Counted from the stretch's first letter, positions 47,513 through 57,556 are shown. The stretch is DNA of 64,000 nucleotides from Sphingorhabdus wooponensis (GCF_003933235.1 NZ_RWJI01000001.1:936001-1000000), one strand, 5' to 3'. Numbers and translations are program-made. The notes: generated from the sequence alone by a model not told the origin.

Positions 47513-49153
47513 TTACATATTGGGGTAATTAGGCCCACCGCCGCCCTCTGGCGTCACCCAATTGATATTCTGGTTCGGATCCTTGATGTCGCAAGTCTTA
47601 CAATGGACGCAGTTCTGGGAGTTTATTTGATAGCGAGGATCTTTGCCTTCTTCCTCAATCCACTCATAGACACCTGCGGGGCAATAGCGTGTTGATGGAC
47701 CCGCAAATTCCATAAATTCACTGTTCTTCTGAAGGTCCATATCTTTGACCTGCAAGTGAATGGGTTGGTCTTCGGCGTGGTTAGTGTTTGACAAGAAAAC
47801 CGACGACAGGCGGTCAAAGCTGAACACACCGTCGGGCTTCGGATAATCAATGCGCTCGGCCTTGTTCTTCTTTTTAAGCGCGTTATGGTCTGGATGGTGT
47901 TTCATCGTAAATGGCATGCGAATTCCAAAATTCTCTAGCCACATGTTGACACCCGCAAGCGCGCTGCCCAGCAGGTTGCCGTATTTTTCTACTAACGGAA
48001 GGACGTTGCGGACCATTCGTAGTTCTTTGTAAATCCAGCTATTTTCATATGCCGTCTGGTACGAAGTGAGTGCGTCATGTTCACGTCCCGCAGCCAAGGC
48101 TTCAACGGCAGCTTCTGCTGCCAGCATTCCCGACTTCATAGCTGTATGCGTGCCCTTGATACGCGGTACGTTTACGAAACCTGCAGAACATCCAATCAAT
48201 GCACCGCCGGGGAATGTAAGCTCAGGAACTGATTGCCAACCGCCATCGCTAATCGCGCGCGCTCCGTAGGAAACACGGCGACCGCCAGCGAGTATCTTCT
48301 TAACCTCTGGATGGGTTTTCCAACGCTGGAGTTCTTCAAATGGTGACAGATACGGATTTGAATAATTGAGCCACACAACAAAACCCAAGGCCACTTGGTT
48401 GTTCGCTTGGTGATAAAGGAAAGCGCCGCCATTGGCATCAGCCAAAGGCCAGCCTTGGCTATGAATGACGCGTCCTGCAGAATGTTGCTCCGGCGGAATG
48501 TCCCACAATTCCTTAAGACCGATACCGTAAACCTGCGGCTCGCAATTCTTGTCCAAGGCAAATTGTGGCTTAAGCAATTTGGTAAGATGGCCGCGCACAC
48601 CTTCAGCAAAGAAGGTATATTTTGCGTGCAATTCCATGCCGCGCATATAATCGTCCTTGTGGCTACCATCGCGAGCAATGCCCATATCGCCCGTCGCAAC
48701 GCCTCTTACTGAGCCATCGGCGTTGTAGAGAATTTCGGCAGCTGAAAAGCCCGGGAAAATTTCTACACCCAGATTTTCAGCCTGCCCCGCCAACCAGCGG
48801 CACACATTGCCGAGCGATGCAGTATATGTACCCTTATTGTGCATGAAACCGGGGGTTAGGAAATGCGGCATATTAAACTTGCCGGTCTTGGTCATGATCC
48901 AATGCTGATTGTCATTCACGGGTGTATCGGCCAGCGGGCAGCCCATGTTGCGCCAGTCAGGCAGCAGTTCATCAAGCGCCTTTGGATCAATAACCGCACC
49001 GGACAATATGTGCGCGCCTACCTCAGACCCTTTTTCAAGGACGCAGACGCTGGTGTCGGGGGATAGTTGTTTTATACGGATTGCGGCCGAAAGTCCCGCT
49101 GGCCCGGCGCCAACAATAACAACATCATAGGGCATCGACTCACGTTCACTCAT
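47513..49153 (-). CDS. Electron transfer flavoprotein-ubiquinone oxidoreductase
   Basis: This 546-residue inner-membrane-associated enzyme passes electrons from ETF (from fatty-acid and amino-acid acyl-CoA dehydrogenases) to ubiquinone. FAD binding is DVVIVGAGPAGLSAAIR. A ubiquinone/membrane segment lies in the middle. The C-terminus has a 4Fe-4S ferredoxin-like set, NCVHCKTCDIKDP, with an earlier Cys in TRYCPAGVY. Length and end (GGPNYPNM) match the family. The ATG at 49153 is upstream of an alternative at 49135. It fits the acyl-CoA, propionyl-CoA and fatty-acid activation genes in the window, although the genes are not adjacent. Confidence 0.94.
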   Translation of the reverse strand: MSERESMPYDVVIVGAGPAGLSAAIRIKQLSPDTSVCVLEKGSEVGAHILSGAVIDPKALDELLPDWRNMGCPLADTPVNDNQHWIMTKTGKFNMPHFLTPGFMHNKGTYTASLGNVCRWLAGQAENLGVEIFPGFSAAEILYNADGSVRGVATGDMGIARDGSHKDDYMRGMELHAKYTFFAEGVRGHLTKLLKPQFALDKNCEPQVYGIGLKELWDIPPEQHSAGRVIHSQGWPLADANGGAFLYHQANNQVALGFVVWLNYSNPYLSPFEELQRWKTHPEVKKILAGGRRVSYGARAISDGGWQSVPELTFPGGALIGCSAGFVNVPRIKGTHTAMKSGMLAAEAAVEALAAGREHDALTSYQTAYENSWIYKELRMVRNVLPLVEKYGNLLGSALAGVNMWLENFGIRMPFTMKHHPDHNALKKKNKAERIDYPKPDGVFSFDRLSSVFLSNTNHAEDQPIHLQVKDMDLQKNSEFMEFAGPSTRYCPAGVYEWIEEEGKDPRYQINSQNCVHCKTCDIKDPNQNINWVTPEGGGGPNYPNM

Positions 49154-49267
49154 TGCCTTTATCCTTTACCCGGCATATAATTCCAGCTGTCCCGTTATAT
49201 GAACAGCCTGTGGGAATTGCCATGCCAAGCAATTGACCCTGTCGTCAACTGGTGACTGAAGGGATTT

Positions 49268-50032
49268 ATGGAGGATAAGGGAAAAGTTACTGCTTTTGCA
49301 GTGTTTGAATCTTTATCTGGCTGGTGGGAGCTTGCCGGGGTTGATTCTGCTGTGCATGAAGATACGGTCGATTTGCTATCGCAAGAGACTATAGTAGCAA
49401 CTTCAAAGGTTGCGGTTACTGCCCATTCAGAAAAAAAACTGGCGGAGATACCTGCGCCGATACCTGCTTCCCCAACAATTATTTGGCCTAACGATATTCT
49501 CGGCCTTCGCGATATGGTTACCAGTGGCGCTTCCCTACCCGGAAATGCTTATGGCCCCATTCGCTTCCCACCCGTTGGCCCGATGAGTTGCCAACTGATG
49601 ATTATATCGGATTTACCCGACATAATAGCCGCGCCAGACACCACGATGCAATTGAATGCAGGCCTTCTGCATCGGATGCTTGCTGCGATCGGTATAGATA
49701 TGGCAGATTGCTATTGCACATGGTTGGCGACGAGCGTCCCTTCAACAGGTGATGTTCCCGAAAACGATTTGGCCAATCTCGCGGCATTTATGCGACACCA
49801 GATTCAACTTATTCAGCCCAAATCGCTGGTTATACTCGGTTCTGCCGCATGCAATGCTCTGTTAGGCGAAGAACTGATACATGCACGGGCAAAGCTCCAT
49901 AATATTAAATATGACGACATTAGCGTACCCACAATGGCGACATTCCATCCACGAACCCTTATTGCGCGGCCTGCCATGAAAAAGCTGGCTTGGATAGATT
50001 TGCAAATGTTTGCAAAGAAGGTGATGCAATGA
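49268..50032 (+). CDS. Degenerate uracil-DNA glycosylase-fold protein
   Basis: This is a 254-residue protein whose C-terminal half resembles family 4-type uracil-DNA glycosylases: SLVILGSAACNALLG and the HPRTLIARPAMKKLAWIDLQ motif, which normally holds the DNA-base-binding His. The usual active-site GEAPG-type motif is replaced by a SDLPD-like segment (IISDLPDIIAAP) and the four Fe-S cysteines are not in their normal places. The N-terminal 80 residues are unrecognised and low in complexity. It may be an inactive or repurposed DNA-binding member. It overlaps the next gene by four bases (ATGA), a pairing with a lytic transglycosylase that has no obvious logic. Confidence 0.75.
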   Translation: MEDKGKVTAFAVFESLSGWWELAGVDSAVHEDTVDLLSQETIVATSKVAVTAHSEKKLAEIPAPIPASPTIIWPNDILGLRDMVTSGASLPGNAYGPIRFPPVGPMSCQLMIISDLPDIIAAPDTTMQLNAGLLHRMLAAIGIDMADCYCTWLATSVPSTGDVPENDLANLAAFMRHQIQLIQPKSLVILGSAACNALLGEELIHARAKLHNIKYDDISVPTMATFHPRTLIARPAMKKLAWIDLQMFAKKVMQ

Positions 50033-51783
50033 ACATAAGAGCACATAAGACGTATTGGCTTGCATTTGCCTTAGCTTGCACCCCCTTTGCGGCCGCTCAA
50101 GCGAATACCAGTGGCGGCTTTCGTATTGCTTTGCCGTCTCAGCCAGCCCCATCTGTTCTGAACGCTCAAGAGAAAATCGTTTTCAAAGCAATCTTCGACG
50201 CTATCCGTGCGGAGAAATGGGAGGATGCCGCAAAGATGATTGATGCGGCGCCCCAAGGTCCGATGTCCGCGATGGCGCGCGCGGAATTATATTTAGCACC
50301 AAACAGACCAAAGGTAGAGGCAGAGCAGTTGCAAGCCCTGCTTGAGGCAGCACCTTATTTGCCACAGGCTGAACAATTGGCAACTATGGCGCGCAAGCGG
50401 GGTTTGGAGATGCTTCCAGATCGGCCCGGCATTCGCCGTTTTTCATGGCTGGGTGGCGCGCCCAAAAGAGATTTACCCGCAAACAAGGCAAGCGATAGCA
50501 TACGCGCCGAATTGCAGCTTTTTATTAAAAATGACCAACCTTTAGCCGCCGAACAATTTCTAGAAAGCAAGGCGTTGGAACTATCACCTGAGGCGCTCAC
50601 GGAATTACGCTACCGTGTGGCATGGTCTTATTATATTGAAAATGACGATGTCTCCGCGAAGCGCGTTTCTGCTGCTGCACAAATTGCTGGCGGTGAATGG
50701 GGTACGCAGGCCAGTTGGGTACTTGGCCTCGCTTCATGGCGGCTCGGTGATTATGCTGGCGCTTATGACGCCTTTGATTTTGTTGCCCGCTTAGCGAACA
50801 ACGCTGACTTAAAGGCAGCGGGCCTCTTCTGGGGTGCACGCGCAGCGATGGCAGCAAAACAGCCCCAGTTTGTTCAATCCAAGATGCAAAAAGCGGCGCA
50901 GTTATCGGAAACCTTTTATGGCTTGCTTGCTAGCGAGGCGCTTGGGATGGAGCCGATTGCGCGGAATATATCAAAAGTTATCCCGCTTGACTGGGCAAGT
51001 TTGAAAAACCAGCCGAACGCTGTCTTGGCTGTGTCACTTGCTGAAATTGGCCAGAATAAGTTGGCCGATACAGCATTGCGCCATCAAGCGAGAATCGGAG
51101 AGGCGCGACAACACAACAATCTCGCGCAATTGGCGGGCGCGTTGAACTTAGCTTCAACACAATTCTGGTTTGGTCATTATGGTCCATCACGTGACCAAAG
51201 CAACGCAACGGCACGTTATCCCCTGCCTAATTGGGAACCAACCGGTGGTTGGCGTGTTACGCCATCCTTAATCTATGCCCACACCTTGCAAGAATCCAAT
51301 TTCCGTACCGACGTTATCAGCCCAGCAGGTGCGCGCGGTCTCATGCAAGTTCGTCCCGGAACGGCGCAGGACCTTGCGCGCGCGCGCGGTGCTTACTTCA
51401 CGGCGTCCGAACTGGACCGTCCGGCTATCAATTTGGAATATGGGCAATCCTATTTGGAAAAGCTGCGGGACTTGCCCACAACAGGCGGACTACTTCCAAA
51501 AGTGATTGCCGCCTATAATGCAGGGCCAACTCCTGTGGCACGCTGGAACACCGAGATACGCGACAATGGCGATCCGTTATTGTTCATCGAATCTATCCCA
51601 TTTTGGGAAACGCGTGGCTATGTGGCGATAATTTTACGGAATTATTGGATTTACGAGATGCGCGAAAACAGGGCTTCAGGAAGCTTGAGGGGGCTAGCCC
51701 AATATATGTGGCCGAGATTTCCCGATGTAAATGGCATAGTCACTGCGCGAAGGATGACAGGAGGCGTCGTTGCCGCTCGATGA
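50029..51783 (+). CDS. Soluble lytic murein transglycosylase
   Basis: This 584-residue periplasmic enzyme cleaves the MurNAc-GlcNAc bond of peptidoglycan with anhydro-ring formation. A signal peptide (LAFALACTPFAAAQA) leads to a long helical superhelix, as in Slt70. A C-terminal goose-lysozyme-like domain has the catalytic Glu in HTLQESNFRTDV, then SPAGARGLMQVRPGTA and AAYNAGPTPVARW. The ATG at 50029 overlaps the preceding stop (ATGA); a longer open frame exists. The stop overlaps the moaB start by 14 bases. It probably works in wall turnover and not in phage lysis, as no phage genes are near. Confidence 0.92.
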   Translation: MNIRAHKTYWLAFALACTPFAAAQANTSGGFRIALPSQPAPSVLNAQEKIVFKAIFDAIRAEKWEDAAKMIDAAPQGPMSAMARAELYLAPNRPKVEAEQLQALLEAAPYLPQAEQLATMARKRGLEMLPDRPGIRRFSWLGGAPKRDLPANKASDSIRAELQLFIKNDQPLAAEQFLESKALELSPEALTELRYRVAWSYYIENDDVSAKRVSAAAQIAGGEWGTQASWVLGLASWRLGDYAGAYDAFDFVARLANNADLKAAGLFWGARAAMAAKQPQFVQSKMQKAAQLSETFYGLLASEALGMEPIARNISKVIPLDWASLKNQPNAVLAVSLAEIGQNKLADTALRHQARIGEARQHNNLAQLAGALNLASTQFWFGHYGPSRDQSNATARYPLPNWEPTGGWRVTPSLIYAHTLQESNFRTDVISPAGARGLMQVRPGTAQDLARARGAYFTASELDRPAINLEYGQSYLEKLRDLPTTGGLLPKVIAAYNAGPTPVARWNTEIRDNGDPLLFIESIPFWETRGYVAIILRNYWIYEMRENRASGSLRGLAQYMWPRFPDVNGIVTARRMTGGVVAAR

Positions 51784-52297
51784 AAATAGGACGTTCAAGC
51801 CGGTAAATATCGGGCTCTTAACGGTTTCCGACACCCGTGGTGTTGATAATGATACCAGCGGCGATATTCTGGCAGACCGGATCGCTGCAGCCGGACACAA
51901 AATTATTGATCGCGTCATTTTGCGTGACGACACCGCGTTAATTACAGCGCAATTGCATCACTGGATTGATGACAATAATATTGACGTGGTAATATCAACT
52001 GGGGGGACGGGCCTCACCGGGCGCGATGTTACACCTGAGGCGCTTAACCGCGTAAAGACCAAGGATATTCCTGGTTTTGGCGAACTGTTTCGCTGGTTAA
52101 GCTTCGCAAGTATTGGTACATCCACCATACAGTCGCGGGCATGTGCGGTATTGGCTGGTGGAACATATATCTTTGCCCTTCCCGGCTCAAATGGCGCCGT
52201 TAAAGACGGCTGGGACCAGATTTTGGTCCACCAACTCGACAGCCGCCATCGCCCCTGCAATTTTGTGGAACTGATGCCGCGTTTACGTGAATTATAG
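51770..52297 (+). CDS. moaB: Molybdenum cofactor biosynthesis protein MoaB
   Basis: This 175-residue MoaB/MogA-type protein adenylates or handles molybdopterin before metal insertion. The MoCF-binding core is STGGTGLTGRDVTPEA, with TVSDTRGVDNDTSG at the start and FALPGSNGAVKDGWDQIL near the end. The start is a TTG at 51770 with a perfect AGGAGG ribosome binding site (51759-51764) five bases upstream, inside the end of the transglycosylase gene. No other molybdenum cofactor gene is in the window. It ends at a perfect 14-base palindrome. Confidence 0.92.
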   Translation: MPLDENRTFKPVNIGLLTVSDTRGVDNDTSGDILADRIAAAGHKIIDRVILRDDTALITAQLHHWIDDNNIDVVISTGGTGLTGRDVTPEALNRVKTKDIPGFGELFRWLSFASIGTSTIQSRACAVLAGGTYIFALPGSNGAVKDGWDQILVHQLDSRHRPCNFVELMPRLREL

Positions 52298-52330
52298 ACT
52301 GATTGGGCGGCAAGCTCCGCCCAATCAGTC
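52297..52330. terminator. Perfect 14-bp hairpin between convergent moaB and acyl-CoA ligase
   Basis: GACTGATTGGGCGG (52297-52310) and CCGCCCAATCAGTC (52317-52330) flank a CAAGCT loop, beginning on the last base of the moaB stop codon. No T tract follows on either strand. It is placed to stop both converging transcripts, or to block antisense readthrough. Confidence 0.75.
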
Positions 52331-52350
52331 ACAAGGACGCAGCTTGCGGC

Positions 52351-53949
52351 TCAACCCTCGAGAACAAAATCCTTAAACTGCGCACGAAGTGCAACCTTTT
52401 GGATTTTGCCTGTACCGGTGTGCGGCAATTCGTCGACAAACAGGACGCGGTCGGGCATCCACCATTTAACGATACGCTCGGCTAAATACGCCTTTACGGT
52501 TGCTTCGTCGACGTCTGCCCCGGGTTTTTTGACAGCGATTAGAACAGGCCGCTCATCCCATTTAGGATGCGGGATACCGATCGCGCCTGCCTCGGCAATT
52601 CCGGGGCAACCCACTGCGATATTTTCAAGCTCAACAGAACTAATCCACTCGCCGCCAGATTTGATAACATCTTTCACACGGTCAGTGATCTGCATTGTAC
52701 CGTCTGGATGCAGTACAGATACATCTCCGGTATCAAACCACTGTTCCGCGTCCACTGCATCCGTATCAGCTTTGAAATAACGCTTAATGACCCAAGGCCC
52801 ACGAATTTGAAGCGCGCCCGAAGTCACTCCATCGCGCGGTGCGACATTGCCATCCTTGTCTATCACGCGCAGTTCAACACCAAATGGCGTACGACCTTGT
52901 TTGCAAACAACGTCAATTTGTTGTTCCAGCGTCAAATCATCCCAATTGGGTGTTGGCGCGCCCATTGTCCCAATAGGTGATGTCTCAGTCATGCCCCATG
53001 CATGCGATACGCGCACACCAGCCTTCATCAAACGCTCGATCATAGCGCGCGGCGCAGCCGAACCGCCAATTGTAACCAAACGGAGCTTACCAAGCGTCGA
53101 TTCACGTGCGGCCGCCGCTTCGGCATCTAGGTGCGCGAACATCGAGAGCCACACTGTAGGCACACCCGCGCTATGAGTTACGCCTTCCTGAAGCATCAGG
53201 CCGTGCAGAGTTGGGGCATCATTTGTTGTTGAAAACACAAATTTAACGCCTGCAGCCGCGCCTGCAAAGGGTAGACCCCAGCTTGCCGCATGAAACATCG
53301 GGACGATAGGCAACAGCACAGATTGCGGACTGAGATCGAAAATAGCGGGAGCTATTTCGGCCATCGCATGCAACATTGTCGAGCGATGTTGATACAAAAC
53401 GCCTTTTGGATTGCCGGTTGTCCCGCTGGTGTAACACAACATACATGCGTCGCGTTCATCGCCAGTTGCCCATTCATAATTGCCATCTTGGGCCGCAATA
53501 AAAGCGCCATAGCTCTCGTCGCGATCAAATATCACATAATGCTCAACTGTCTTCAGATGTGGCTTCAACCGGTCGATAATGGGCTGAAACATGGCGTCGT
53601 ACATCAACACCTTATCTTCAGCATGGTTCATGATGTAGATTAGGTCTTCATCAAACAGCCGCACGTTCACCGTGTGAATGACACCGCCAAAGCCAATGGC
53701 GCCATACCAAGCCGCCAAGTGCCTATGATGGTTCATTGCAAAGGTCGCAATGCGATCCCCTTTTTGCAGGCCAAGTCCAGCAAAAGCTTGCGCCAATTTG
53801 CGCGCTTCTGTGGCTACACCGGACCAATTTGTGCGTTCAATGCTGCCGTCGGTCCAACGCGTCATGATCTCACGCGTACCATGTTCGCGCGCCGCATAGT
53901 CAATCAAACGTGGAACCCGGAGGTCCCAATCCTGCATGGTATTGTGCAT
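52351..53949 (-). CDS. Long-chain acyl-CoA synthetase (AMP-forming)
   Basis: This 532-residue AMP-dependent synthetase activates a carboxylic acid, probably a fatty acid, to its CoA thioester. The ATP/AMP motif is CYTSGTTGNPKGVLYQHRS, followed by the SHAWGMTETSPIGT segment, WFDTGDVSVLHPDG and DRVKDVIKSGGEWISSVELE, and the C-terminal catalytic-lysine region KIQKVALR. It resembles medium/long-chain ligases of the FadD-like or dicarboxylate type, and the exact acid is unknown. The ATG at 53949 has GGGAGAG upstream. It is read on the same strand as dnaE but is 68 bases past the dnaE stop and has its own leader. Confidence 0.9.
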   Translation of the reverse strand: MHNTMQDWDLRVPRLIDYAAREHGTREIMTRWTDGSIERTNWSGVATEARKLAQAFAGLGLQKGDRIATFAMNHHRHLAAWYGAIGFGGVIHTVNVRLFDEDLIYIMNHAEDKVLMYDAMFQPIIDRLKPHLKTVEHYVIFDRDESYGAFIAAQDGNYEWATGDERDACMLCYTSGTTGNPKGVLYQHRSTMLHAMAEIAPAIFDLSPQSVLLPIVPMFHAASWGLPFAGAAAGVKFVFSTTNDAPTLHGLMLQEGVTHSAGVPTVWLSMFAHLDAEAAAARESTLGKLRLVTIGGSAAPRAMIERLMKAGVRVSHAWGMTETSPIGTMGAPTPNWDDLTLEQQIDVVCKQGRTPFGVELRVIDKDGNVAPRDGVTSGALQIRGPWVIKRYFKADTDAVDAEQWFDTGDVSVLHPDGTMQITDRVKDVIKSGGEWISSVELENIAVGCPGIAEAGAIGIPHPKWDERPVLIAVKKPGADVDEATVKAYLAERIVKWWMPDRVLFVDELPHTGTGKIQKVALRAQFKDFVLEG

Positions 53950-54017
53950 CAAAATCTCTCCCTCTTACCCCGCCGCAAGATACTGCAGACGCAATTTCTG
54001 TCTACGATTTTCGCAGT

Positions 54018-57000
54018 TCAGCGCACCAATGCCAAAACAGGGCCCAATGGTGCAAGCTCTACATTTTCAATACCGTCAATAAGCCGCACTTGGTCAGCCA
54101 AAGATGCATCAATCTGGAAACGACGACCAAGGCTAATATGCACCCAGCGTTCATTGGCAGCGCGGGTTTTGATAACCAATTCGCTTCGGCCGCCATCTAA
54201 TGGTGCCACGATCTTTGCGAGCTGCGATATGGCTGCTTCATGCGTCACATCCAACTGCATTTTTAGACGCGACACGCTGGTTAAACCAGAGAGGGCTTTG
54301 GCGCTTTTCACTGTAAAGCTGGGTGTTTCATCGCCGGGGCGCATGTCCATCTCACAATGCAGCAAAAGGCACTCCGCGTCTTTTGCCCACTCGGCAAGTT
54401 GTAAACCCACTGTCTCGTCGAAACATCGCACAGAAAACTGACCGCTATTGTCCGAGAAATCTGCAACCATAAAGCGCTTACCCTTGCGGGATTCGCGCCA
54501 GCGGACGCCTTCAATCAATGCGGACATAGTTGCGGATCGGCGGACGCCCTCGGGTATCGGACCGCTGTCGAGCCACACCGCATAAGGCTTTGCACCGTGG
54601 CTACTGGCCAGCGCATCATATTGGGAGCAAGGATGTGCCGAAAAGTAGAAGCCAAAAGCGTCTTTTTCCTGGTTCATTTGTTCGGCAGGTGCCCAATGCA
54701 GACTGCTATCAATCCTGAGCGCCGCCATGTCCGATCCGCCTTCTCCAAAAAGGCCGCCCTGTCCGCTTTCACGTGAATCACGAGCAGATTGCGCAGCTGC
54801 CAAAAGCGTTTCAGCCGCAGCATGGACCGCACCACGGTTTGGTTCCAGTGAATCAAATGCACCTGCAGCGGCGAGATTTTCAAGGCTTCTGCGATTAATC
54901 TGGCCTGGATCAACCCGGTTGGCAAAGTCATCAAGACTTTTAAATAAACCCGCCGCTGCACGCTCTTCGACTAATATTTCCATCGCGCCTTCGCCGACAT
55001 TTTTAATGCCGCCCAAAGCATAACGCACGGCATGTTCGCCATACGCATTAGTCTCTACGGTAAATTCAGCTTCGCTCTGGTTGATGTCCGGCTGCAAGCA
55101 GGTGATATCAAGCCTGCGCATATCATCGATGAAGGTTGCAAGCTTATCGGTCTGGTGCATGTCGAAGCACATGGACGCGGCAAAGAATTCCTCGGGATGA
55201 TGTGTTTTTAGCCAAGCCGTTTGATACGCTAGCACAGCGTAAGCGGCTGCATGGCTCTTGTTAAAACCATAGCCAGCAAATTTGTCAATTAAGTCAAACA
55301 GTTCATTGGCGCGATTAGGGGTGATGGCGTGCGTGGCACAGCCCGTAACAAAACGCTCGCGCTGGGCATCCATTTCAGCTTGAATCTTCTTACCCATAGC
55401 ACGGCGCAGCAAATCTGCTTCCCCGAGACTATAGCCTGCCAAAATCTGCGCGGCTTGCATAACTTGCTCCTGATAAACGAATATCCCGTAGGTTTCGTTC
55501 AACACAGGTTCCAGCAATGGGTGCGGATATTCAATGCTCTCTTCGCCATTTTTGCGACGGCCAAACATGGGGATATTGTCCATTGGGCCAGGGCGATATA
55601 GCGACACGAGTGCGATAATGTCCCCAAAGTTTGTTGGCTTCACAGCAGCCAGCGTGCGGCGCATACCTTCGGATTCCAACTGGAATACGCCAACCGTGTC
55701 GCCACGTTGCAGCAATTCATATACCGCCGGATCATCATGCGGCAGCAAGTCGAGATTGATCTCCACGCCACGTTTGGCCAGCATTTGGCTGCCTTTTTGC
55801 AGGACCGATAATGTCTTCAATCCCAAAAAGTCGAACTTAACAAGGCCAGCACTTTCAACATATTTCATGTCGAATTGTGTAACGGGCATGTCCGAACGCG
55901 GATCGCGATATAAAGGCGCCAATTCCGACAATTCCCGGTCGCCAATTACGACACCGGCGGCATGGGTCGAACTGTGGCGTGGCAAGCCCTCCAGCTTCAT
56001 CGCAAGGTCGAATAGGCGCTTCACCTGCGCATCGCGCCGATATTCTTCCCGCAACTCCGCCACGCCAGACAAGGCGCGCTTCAAATCCCATGGGTCAGTG
56101 GGCAGATTTGGCACTTGCTTACACAACCGGTCCACTTGGCCGTAGCTCATCTGCAGCACGCGCCCAGTGTCGCGCAAAACCGCGCGTGCCTTCAGCTTTC
56201 CAAAAGTAATAATTTGCGCCACTTGGCGTGCACCGTATTTTTTCTGCACATAACGAATGACTTCGCCACGGCGCGTTTCGCAAAAATCGATATCGAAGTC
56301 AGGCATCGACACACGGTCAGGATTTAGGAAACGTTCGAAAAGCAAGCCTAGCTTGATGGGATCTAGGTCGGTAATTGTTAGTGCCCAAGCGACCAGCGAA
56401 CCTGCACCCGACCCACGGCCTGGGCCAACGGCAATGTCCTGTTCCTTCGCCCATTTGATAAAGTCGGCAACGATCAGGAAGTAGCCGGGAAAACCCATGG
56501 CGCAGATAACGTCTGATTCAAACTTAAGTCGGTCAAAATAGACTTGTCGCTCGGCAGGATCCGTTATGCCTGCAATCTCAAGGCGCTTTTCGAGGCCAAG
56601 ACGCGCATCTTCCCGCAACTGCGTATCTTCTGCGGTTCTGTCGCCGGCGAGGCTTGGTAAGATGGGGTTCCGATATGGCGCGAGTGCTGCGCAGCGTTGG
56701 GCGACAACAAGCGTATTGGCCAATGCTTCGGGGACATCGGCGAACAGCTCGTGCATTTGCTTGCCTGTTTTAATCCAAGTGTCACGGCTGCTCCTGCGGC
56801 GGTCTGCGCTTTCGATATAGGCGCCGTCCGAAATACACAGCATGGCGTCATGCGCGTCGAAGAAGTCAGGCTCGGCAAAAAAAGCAGGATTCGTGGCTAC
56901 CAGAGGAATGTCGCGGGCATATGCAAGGTCAATAAGCGCCTCTTCAGCCGCTTCTTCAACTGCGTCGTTACGCCTGCTGAGTTCGATATACAAACGGTCG

Positions 57001-57494
57001 GAAAACAGCGCCTGAAGACGTGTCAGGTAGCTGGATGCGGCATCATTCTGCCCGGCACTTAAAAGCTGCGCCAACGCACCCTCTGCCCCCCCGGTGAGCG
57101 CGATCAGCCCGTCTTTATGGTCCGCAAGCTGCTCCAGCGTCACATGCGCGTCAATATCCTCTGGTCGGTCCAAATGCGCCATGGAAACCAAGCGGCACAG
57201 ATTGTGATAACCACTGTCGTCTTGTGCAAATAAGGGCAACCAGTCGCGGATGAATTTGCCGTCGCTTGTCGGTCGCCTTATCCCAAGCAACGCGCCGATG
57301 ATCGGCTGAACACCAAAAGATTTTGCGCCGTCCTGAAAGGGCATGACGCCATAAAGGCCATTACGATCACAAATTGAGATAGCGGGAAAGCCAAGCTTCT
57401 TTGCCGTCTCACCAATGGCCTTTGGTTCAATCGCGCCTTCCAATATGGTGTATGCGGAATACACGCGGAGGGGGACGAAGGGTACATAAGCCAT
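54018..57494 (-). CDS. dnaE: DNA polymerase III subunit alpha
   Basis: This 1158-residue replicative polymerase subunit performs chromosome synthesis. The PHP domain at the N-terminus (FVPLRVYSAYTILEGAIEP) lacks the metal-binding His pair found in active PHP domains, as in most proteobacterial DnaE. The polymerase core has the catalytic DFDIDFCETRRGEV, the VGPGRGSGAGSLVAWAL palm motif and a helix-hairpin-helix region (GYGFNKSHAAAYAVLAYQTAW). An OB domain and tau-binding end follow. The length matches alphaproteobacterial DnaE (about 1150-1170). It follows gpx on the same strand with a 62-base gap. Confidence 0.96.
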   Translation of the reverse strand: MAYVPFVPLRVYSAYTILEGAIEPKAIGETAKKLGFPAISICDRNGLYGVMPFQDGAKSFGVQPIIGALLGIRRPTSDGKFIRDWLPLFAQDDSGYHNLCRLVSMAHLDRPEDIDAHVTLEQLADHKDGLIALTGGAEGALAQLLSAGQNDAASSYLTRLQALFSDRLYIELSRRNDAVEEAAEEALIDLAYARDIPLVATNPAFFAEPDFFDAHDAMLCISDGAYIESADRRRSSRDTWIKTGKQMHELFADVPEALANTLVVAQRCAALAPYRNPILPSLAGDRTAEDTQLREDARLGLEKRLEIAGITDPAERQVYFDRLKFESDVICAMGFPGYFLIVADFIKWAKEQDIAVGPGRGSGAGSLVAWALTITDLDPIKLGLLFERFLNPDRVSMPDFDIDFCETRRGEVIRYVQKKYGARQVAQIITFGKLKARAVLRDTGRVLQMSYGQVDRLCKQVPNLPTDPWDLKRALSGVAELREEYRRDAQVKRLFDLAMKLEGLPRHSSTHAAGVVIGDRELSELAPLYRDPRSDMPVTQFDMKYVESAGLVKFDFLGLKTLSVLQKGSQMLAKRGVEINLDLLPHDDPAVYELLQRGDTVGVFQLESEGMRRTLAAVKPTNFGDIIALVSLYRPGPMDNIPMFGRRKNGEESIEYPHPLLEPVLNETYGIFVYQEQVMQAAQILAGYSLGEADLLRRAMGKKIQAEMDAQRERFVTGCATHAITPNRANELFDLIDKFAGYGFNKSHAAAYAVLAYQTAWLKTHHPEEFFAASMCFDMHQTDKLATFIDDMRRLDITCLQPDINQSEAEFTVETNAYGEHAVRYALGGIKNVGEGAMEILVEERAAAGLFKSLDDFANRVDPGQINRRSLENLAAAGAFDSLEPNRGAVHAAAETLLAAAQSARDSRESGQGGLFGEGGSDMAALRIDSSLHWAPAEQMNQEKDAFGFYFSAHPCSQYDALASSHGAKPYAVWLDSGPIPEGVRRSATMSALIEGVRWRESRKGKRFMVADFSDNSGQFSVRCFDETVGLQLAEWAKDAECLLLHCEMDMRPGDETPSFTVKSAKALSGLTSVSRLKMQLDVTHEAAISQLAKIVAPLDGGRSELVIKTRAANERWVHISLGRRFQIDASLADQVRLIDGIENVELAPLGPVLALVR

Positions 57495-57556
57495 GCCCCA
57501 TCGTTAGAACACGCGCCTGATTCGACAAGGTTTGTTTTTGGCTAAGCTGTGGACAA

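Noticed and set aside
57548-57556. Single DnaA-box-like site (TTGTCCACA on the minus strand) between gpx and dnaE
   Set aside because: One near-match is expected by chance; there is no cluster, AT-rich unwinding region or oriC-type gene order.
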